Positions 42,485 to 46,056 of a stretch of DNA of 46,056 nucleotides are shown here, one piece after another; position 1 is the first letter of the stretch; each line of letters begins with the position of its first letter. Source of the stretch: Chloroflexota bacterium (GTDB taxonomy: Bacteria; Chloroflexota; Dehalococcoidia; Lucifugimonadales; UBA3495); the NCBI GenBank assembly GCA_022562475.1, contig JADFPD010000004.1, positions 1 to 46,056 on the forward strand, given 5' to 3'. The notes beneath the pieces were generated by a model. It saw nothing but the letters and a program-made list of their open reading frames with translations, ran no database searches and was not told where the DNA came from. A program made the position numbers and the translations under genes.

Positions 42485-43408
42485 TCACTCCAGGTGGGCC
42501 AGATACTGCTCTTCAAAGTCCATGCCCGCCAGGTCGCTGAAGGCGTCCATGAGCCTGCGGGTGATCACGCCCGGGGCCTTGCCCCCGGCCACGGGAGTGC
42601 CGTTCACCGAAGATATGGGGCAGATGCACAGGCTGGTCGAGGTCAAGAAAGCTTCGTCTGCGGTGTAGGCGTCATAAAGGTCCAGGTCTCGCTCCTCGAC
42701 CGGCATGCCCAGGCCGCTGGCCAGGTTCATTGCAACGCCCCTGGTGATGCCTTCCAGCACGTACTGTCCCTTGGGCGTGGCGACGGTCCCATCCTTGACC
42801 AAGAAGATGTTGGAGCCTCGGCCCTCCGTGAGGTTGCCGGCCTCGTCCAACAGCACCGCCCAGGCGTCAGGGTCGCTGGCTTGGGCTTCCAAATCGCCCA
42901 GTATCAGGTTCAGGTAGTTGTGCGTCTTCGCCCGTGGGCTGATGAACCGCGGCGGGATCCTGGGCACGGAAGGCGTGAAGATTGCCGCTCCGTCCCGGTA
43001 TAAAGATGCCCGCCGGGCAAAGGGGATGGCGTGGGTCTCGATCAACACGGTGGGGCGCATCTCGTCGCCGGGCAGGACCGGATCGATGCCCCGGCTGATA
43101 CGCTGCATGACCCACATGTCCTGGCCGGGCGGTAGGAGCGGGTAATTGTGCGCCACCACCTGCCGCGACCAGTCTTCCATCTCCGTGGGCTCCATGCCTG
43201 GGTCGATGCGCAGGTAACGTAGTGAGTCATACAGGCGGTGAACGTGTTCCGGGAGCCGGAACGGGGTGCCGTTGAAGGTGCGGGCGGCGTCGAAAACGGC
43301 ATCGCCGTAGAGGTAGCCCCGGTCCCTGATGGAAATGCCCACCTGCGACTCGGGCTTCAGCTCGCCGTTGAAGAACACGATGGGTTCTGCTTGCGCCATT
43401 TCATCCAC
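42485..43408 (-). CDS. Class IV aminotransferase (branched-chain/D-amino acid type)
   Basis: 307 residues, fold type IV PLP enzyme. FNGELKPESQVGISIRDRGY opens the family, GYLYGDAVFDAARTFNG is the substrate loop and AKTHNYLNLILGDLEA contains the catalytic Lys. AGNLTEGRGSNIFLVKDGTV and LEGITRGVAMNLASG give the PLP phosphate contacts. IlvE, D-alanine aminotransferase and aminodeoxychorismate lyase share this fold. The sequence does not settle which, though IlvE-like is most probable. It sits 36 bases downstream of the AhpD-like gene and upstream of SMP-30. Confidence 0.88.
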   Translation of the reverse strand: MDEMAQAEPIVFFNGELKPESQVGISIRDRGYLYGDAVFDAARTFNGTPFRLPEHVHRLYDSLRYLRIDPGMEPTEMEDWSRQVVAHNYPLLPPGQDMWVMQRISRGIDPVLPGDEMRPTVLIETHAIPFARRASLYRDGAAIFTPSVPRIPPRFISPRAKTHNYLNLILGDLEAQASDPDAWAVLLDEAGNLTEGRGSNIFLVKDGTVATPKGQYVLEGITRGVAMNLASGLGMPVEERDLDLYDAYTADEAFLTSTSLCICPISSVNGTPVAGGKAPGVITRRLMDAFSDLAGMDFEEQYLAHLE

Positions 43409-43444
43409 CTCATGATCGCTGGTTGATCGTGCCGAAGAGAAATA

Positions 43445-43744
43445 CTAGCGCTTGAAGGCGTTGGAACCGGTGACCAAGGCCGGCAGCCCACCCATGAGAA
43501 ACGCCACGCCCACGGTCTCGGCGATCTCTTTTTCGGTCGCCCCCGCGGCCCGGGCCCGGTTGGCGATAGTGGTAACTCCGCCGTCGTGGCCCAGTAGAGC
43601 GTCGCAGAGCATCGTCATCAGTGTTTTAGTTTTGTTTGAAAGTGCGCCGTCAGGCATGATCGATTCCCGGGTGCCCGACACCACTTTCATCAGTTCCGGA
43701 GCGCCTTGCTCCATCAGGTCTTGCCAGTTTGCGGTCTGTGTCAT
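43445..43744 (-). CDS. AhpD-like/carboxymuconolactone decarboxylase-family protein without CxxC
   Basis: 99 residues from ATG 43744, preceded by AGAGGTGACC; the frame extends 60 codons upstream through a terminator and is not coding there. The CMD domain reads TKTLMTMLCDALLGHDGGVT, then TIANRARAAGATEKEIAETV and GVAFLMGGLPALVTGSNAF. The CxxC of true AhpD is replaced by DGGV, so a peroxidase-coupled redox role is unlikely. It contrasts with the CxxU homolog at 25604-26188. It heads the operon that ends with sarcosine oxidase. Confidence 0.85.
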   Translation of the reverse strand: MTQTANWQDLMEQGAPELMKVVSGTRESIMPDGALSNKTKTLMTMLCDALLGHDGGVTTIANRARAAGATEKEIAETVGVAFLMGGLPALVTGSNAFKR

Positions 43745-43865
43745 GGTCACCTCTCGTCGGTCTTTTTTGCCGATCTGCGGCCTGGGGTGGAACACGCTCG
43801 AAAACATGATTTTCGGCGTGAGCCGCCATGATAGCACAGAGAGGGAAAGAGGAAAGATACCTGAA

Positions 43866-43901
43866 GGAAAAAAACGTGGCCGAAGGGGAGGGTCCCTCGG
43901 C
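43866..43901 (-). terminator. Intrinsic terminator on the minus strand
   Basis: On the minus strand, GTGGCCGA and its complement TCGGCCAC form a hairpin with paired GGG/CCC inside, followed by CG and seven T (to 43866). It lies upstream of the AhpD-like gene, so it must end a transcript coming from higher coordinates. Confidence 0.85.
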
Positions 43902-44056
43902 CACAACGCGATTGTTTGCCGCACCCGCGCCGGTGAGCGCAGGTTTAAAGCCTAACGAAATGACATCTTGATGTTACGGAGAGTCCGCGACCCAACGTCC
44001 CAACATCCGATGCTGAATCGGGCCGATGCGAATGATACCGCACCGATCAAGCATAA

Positions 44057-44114
44057 CTGCTGGCAGCCACCCAAACCACACGTCCCTACACACAACTTAG
44101 GGTGGCTGCAGCAG
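44057..44114. repeat. Long inverted repeat
   Basis: CTGCTGGCAGCCACCC (44057-44072) faces GGGTGGCTGCAGCAG (44100-44114), pairing 15 bases with one bulge around a 27-base loop. It lies in the gap before the zinc-ribbon gene and may be part of a structured RNA. Confidence 0.65.
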
Positions 44115-44207
44115 GCCAGGTCCTGATGGTTAGGCGATGACTAACGACCGGACTCGAAAGACCGGGCCGCCGACACACCGCCCGAAATCAACGAAGGCGA
44201 AAAGCCA

Positions 44208-44228
44208 AGGGCCGCTGTTAAGCGGCCC
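44208..44228 (-). terminator. Terminator overlapping the stop of the zinc-ribbon gene
   Basis: GGGCCGCT and AGCGGCCC pair perfectly around a 4-base loop that includes the TAA. The minus strand continues TTGGCTTTT. Confidence 0.75.
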
Positions 44229-44358
44229 CGATGCGAAATACCTTCGTGCCACACGACGGGCACGTGCCCTGAGTGGCGGGCTTCCCGTTCTTCATGGTGA
44301 TCTTCTGGGGGTCCTTGATCTCGCGCTTGCTCCTGCACTTCACACAATAGGCTTCCAT
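44218..44358 (-). CDS. DUF5679-type small zinc-ribbon protein
   Basis: 46 residues from ATG 44358, preceded by GGAGGT. The sequence begins MEAYCVKCRSKREIKDPQKI and ends GTCPSCGTKVFRIGAA. The paired CVKC and CPSC form one zinc ribbon, and the central TMKNGKPATQ is typical of DUF5679. The function of the family is unknown; similar ribbons bind RNA or ribosomal components. It has its own consensus promoter and terminator, so it is an independently transcribed gene. Confidence 0.9.
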   Translation of the reverse strand: MEAYCVKCRSKREIKDPQKITMKNGKPATQGTCPSCGTKVFRIGAA

Positions 44359-44389
44359 TCGAAACACCTCCGATCGTTACGGTCGTGAT

Positions 44390-44418
44390 ATTGTATCCCG
44401 GATATCAGGACATGTCAA
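44390..44418 (-). promoter_or_regulatory. Sigma70 promoter of the zinc-ribbon gene
   Basis: On the minus strand TTGACA (44413-44418) and TACAAT (44390-44395) are separated by exactly 17 bases. The transcription start would lie about 25 bases before the start codon, leaving room for the GGAGGT site. Confidence 0.8.
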
Positions 44419-44563
44419 CATATAGTATGCCAGTTTCTTAAATTATGGCAAGTAATGAGACTGCGTAGCCTCATCTACATGTGGTATGCCAAACACCCTA
44501 ACATCATTAACTAACAACAATCGGTGTACTTTCAAGTGCATCGTGTTTAGAATATCCATCAGA

Positions 44564-45196
44564 ATGGGAACGCTTTTAATCGTCCGTCACGGCGAGACCG
44601 AGTGGAACGCCGAAGGACGGATCCAAGGCCATACCGACATAGGACTCTCGGAGAAAGGCGCCGAGCAGGCGCGTTCGCTCGGGGGACGCCTGGCCGGTCT
44701 GCCCATCGACGTTGCCTACACAAGCGACCTCAGACGCTCCTCCGAGACCGCCAAACTTGCCCTGGGTGACCGTGATATCGTCCTGATCGAGACCCCCATG
44801 CTCCGGGAATACCACAAAGGGGCATTCGAGGGCATGACCTTGGCCGAGATCAAAGCTCAGTTCCCGGACGAGTACCCAAAGTACCTGGTGAAAGACCTTG
44901 GCTACGCTCCAGAGGGCGGAGAGACCACGCGGGACGCGAGCGCGCGTATGAAGAAAATCTTCAACCAGATCAGGTCCGATCATTTGAACGAGAACGTGCT
45001 CGTGGTCAGCCACGGCGGCGTTCTCCGGGCGGCCATGGCCTCGCTGCTGGGAATGCCCTTGGAAGGGAACTGGTCGTTCGTGTTCGGCAACTGCGGTCTA
45101 ACCATGCTCGACACCCACGAGGATAACGCGGTGCTGCGTTTGTTCAATGACACCTCCCACCTCAACGGCACAGTGAATCACGGGATGCTGGATTAA
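44564..45196 (+). CDS. Histidine phosphatase family protein, possibly alpha-ribazole phosphatase
   Basis: 210 residues from ATG 44564 (MGTLLIVRHGETEWNAEGRI); the frame extends 26 codons upstream without family sequence. The phosphohistidine motif LIVRHGETEWN and the second His in VLVVSHGGVLRAAM are present, as is the Glu in MLREYHKGAFEGMTLAEI. The family includes phosphoglycerate mutases, broad-specificity phosphatases and CobC. Because cobyric acid synthase starts 34 bases downstream, CobC activity in cobalamin nucleotide-loop assembly is a reasonable inference, but sequence alone does not separate the subfamilies. Confidence 0.88.
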   Translation: MGTLLIVRHGETEWNAEGRIQGHTDIGLSEKGAEQARSLGGRLAGLPIDVAYTSDLRRSSETAKLALGDRDIVLIETPMLREYHKGAFEGMTLAEIKAQFPDEYPKYLVKDLGYAPEGGETTRDASARMKKIFNQIRSDHLNENVLVVSHGGVLRAAMASLLGMPLEGNWSFVFGNCGLTMLDTHEDNAVLRLFNDTSHLNGTVNHGMLD

Positions 45197-45230
45197 TCGA
45201 ATGCTTGTGCCAATTAGGCTGATACTCTAG

Positions 45231-46056
45231 ATGGCCGGACAGGTTTTGATGGTCCAGGGCACCGCTTCTCACGTCGGGAAGAGCGTGCTGGTATCGGCTT
45301 TCTGCCGCATATTTCGCCAGGACGGGTTTCGCGTCGCTCCTTTCAAGGCCCAGAACATGTCCAACAACTCCTATGTGACCGCCGACGGCGGGGAGATCGG
45401 ACGGGCCCAGGCGGCCCAGGCCGACGCCGCTGGAGTGGAAGCCCGGGTTGAGATGAACCCGGTGCTGCTGAAACCCGAGGCTGATCACATCTCTCAAGTC
45501 GTCGTGATGGGCCGTCCCATGTTGTCGGCCAAGACCATAGATTACTTCGCTCTCAAACCCCAACTTTGGGAGGCGGTCCACACGTCACTGGACGCCCTGC
45601 GCGAGGACTTTGACATCGTCGTCGCCGAGGGCGCCGGCAGTCCCGCTGAGATCAACTTGAAGAAAAACGAGATCGTAAACATGCGGGTGGCGCGGTACGC
45701 CAACGCTCCGGTGTTGCTGTGCGGCGACATCGACCGCGGCGGGGTTTTCGCATTCTTGGTGGGCACGTTGGAGCTATTGGAGCCCGAGGAACGGGAGTTG
45801 ATCAAAGGCTTCATCATCAACAAGTTTCGAGGCGACCCCAGCCTGCTCACCGACGGCATCACCTGGCTGGAAGAGCGCACCGGCATCCCCGTTGCTGGGC
45901 TGATCCATTACTTCAAGGACATACACATCCCTGAAGAGGACTCGGTGGCCCTGGACGATGTCGCGGCGGCGCCGTCTCAGGCGGTGTTGGACGTGGCGGT
46001 CCTCCAGTTGCCCCATATCTCCAACTTCGACGACTTCGACCCCCTGGCCCGGCATC
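45231..46056 (+). CDS. cobQ: Cobyric acid synthase, N-terminal part (runs off window)
   Basis: ATG 45231; 275 codons are visible and the frame is open at the window end. The N-terminal synthetase domain has the P-loop-like [20 protein letters not shown], then [20 protein letters not shown] and [20 protein letters not shown], all highly conserved in CobQ/Cbi[15 protein letters not shown] and ICGDIDRGG-like [19 protein letters not shown] follow. The enzyme amidates four side chains of adenosyl-cobyrinic acid a,c-diamide with glutamine and ATP. The C-terminal glutaminase domain lies outside the window. Confidence 0.95.
   Translation, partial: MAGQVLMVQGTASHVGKSVLVSAFCRIFRQDGFRVAPFKAQNMSNNSYVTADGGEIGRAQAAQADAAGVEARVEMNPVLLKPEADHISQVVVMGRPMLSAKTIDYFALKPQLWEAVHTSLDALREDFDIVVAEGAGSPAEINLKKNEIVNMRVARYANAPVLLCGDIDRGGVFAFLVGTLELLEPEERELIKGFIINKFRGDPSLLTDGITWLEERTGIPVAGLIHYFKDIHIPEEDSVALDDVAAAPSQAVLDVAVLQLPHISNFDDFDPLARH

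Larger units (their letters stand above)
43745..44217. other. 473-base region between the AhpD-like and zinc-ribbon genes, possible structured RNA
   Basis: No protein is supported. It contains the T-tailed minus-strand terminator (43866-43901) and a long inverted repeat (44057-44114). The zinc-ribbon gene already has its own terminator at 44208-44228, so the second one implies an additional minus-strand transcript of some 250-300 bases. I recognise no known RNA family. Confidence 0.4.

Noticed and set aside
44137-44388. Plus-strand ORF over the zinc-ribbon gene
   Set aside because: The minus strand carries an exact DUF5679-type protein with its own promoter, ribosome binding site and terminator.

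Overview
This window looks like a chromosomal segment from a Chloroflexota bacterium, most likely Dehalococcoidia or the SAR202 group. The assignment is an inference from gene style. It rests on Thr/Ala/Pro-rich lipoprotein linkers after the lipobox, a small DUF5679-type zinc ribbon, GAF-rich histidine kinases, and the mix of flavin amine oxidases, a GMC oxidase, SMP-30 and carboxymuconolactone-decarboxylase-like proteins. No rRNA or other phylogenetic marker is present to prove it.

Positions 1-6640 form an accessory, partly decayed region with several AT-richer genes. It holds a repeat-bearing secreted zinc metalloprotease broken at two homopolymers, the last ~50 codons of a tyrosine recombinase, a broken KOW-domain gene, a GAF-GAF histidine kinase cut by one in-frame TAG, and three uncharacterised genes, one possibly an Ntn hydrolase. 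It ends at the 3' end of tRNA-Thr(CGU), a typical island boundary.

Positions 6800-15400 carry metabolic and sensory genes: a MetE-like protein, a DAO-family oxidase, a triple-GAF histidine kinase, a LysR regulator, a divergent Tag-family glycosylase and a GMC oxidoreductase. Positions 15500-21740, all on the minus strand, read ybeY, dnaX, ybaB, recR, recO, biotin carboxylase, biotin carrier. This links ribosome maturation, replication and repair genes to a biotin-dependent carboxylase. dnaX is split by a one-base frame change.

Positions 21850-28030 hold a TlpA-like thioredoxin, a PNPOx-family pseudogene, a possible short terminated RNA, a long-form dCTP deaminase, an SGNH lipoprotein, a monooxygenase-domain protein, an AhpD-like gene with an in-frame TGA, phosphonoacetate hydrolase and tRNA-Glu. 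The TGA falls exactly at the second cysteine of the CxxC motif and is followed by a bacterial-SECIS-like hairpin. A CxxU selenoprotein is the best explanation and is the main discovery here.

Positions 28100-39170 hold argC, nth and a complete peptide-type ABC transporter (two ATPases, two permeases, a small membrane protein). The transporter has two tandem paralogous binding lipoproteins whose promoters, TTG starts and leader hairpins are also duplicated. Positions 39180-43750 carry PAC2, a sarcosine-oxidase-like flavoenzyme, SMP-30, a class IV aminotransferase and a short AhpD-like protein. The right edge has a DUF5679 zinc ribbon, a histidine phosphatase and the start of cobyric acid synthase. 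The phosphatase may be CobC, which would make this a cobalamin locus.

Four genes (metalloprotease, kinase, dnaX, PNPOx) are broken by single-base changes. The PNPOx and integrase remnants look truly decayed. The dnaX and homopolymer breaks could instead be consensus errors.
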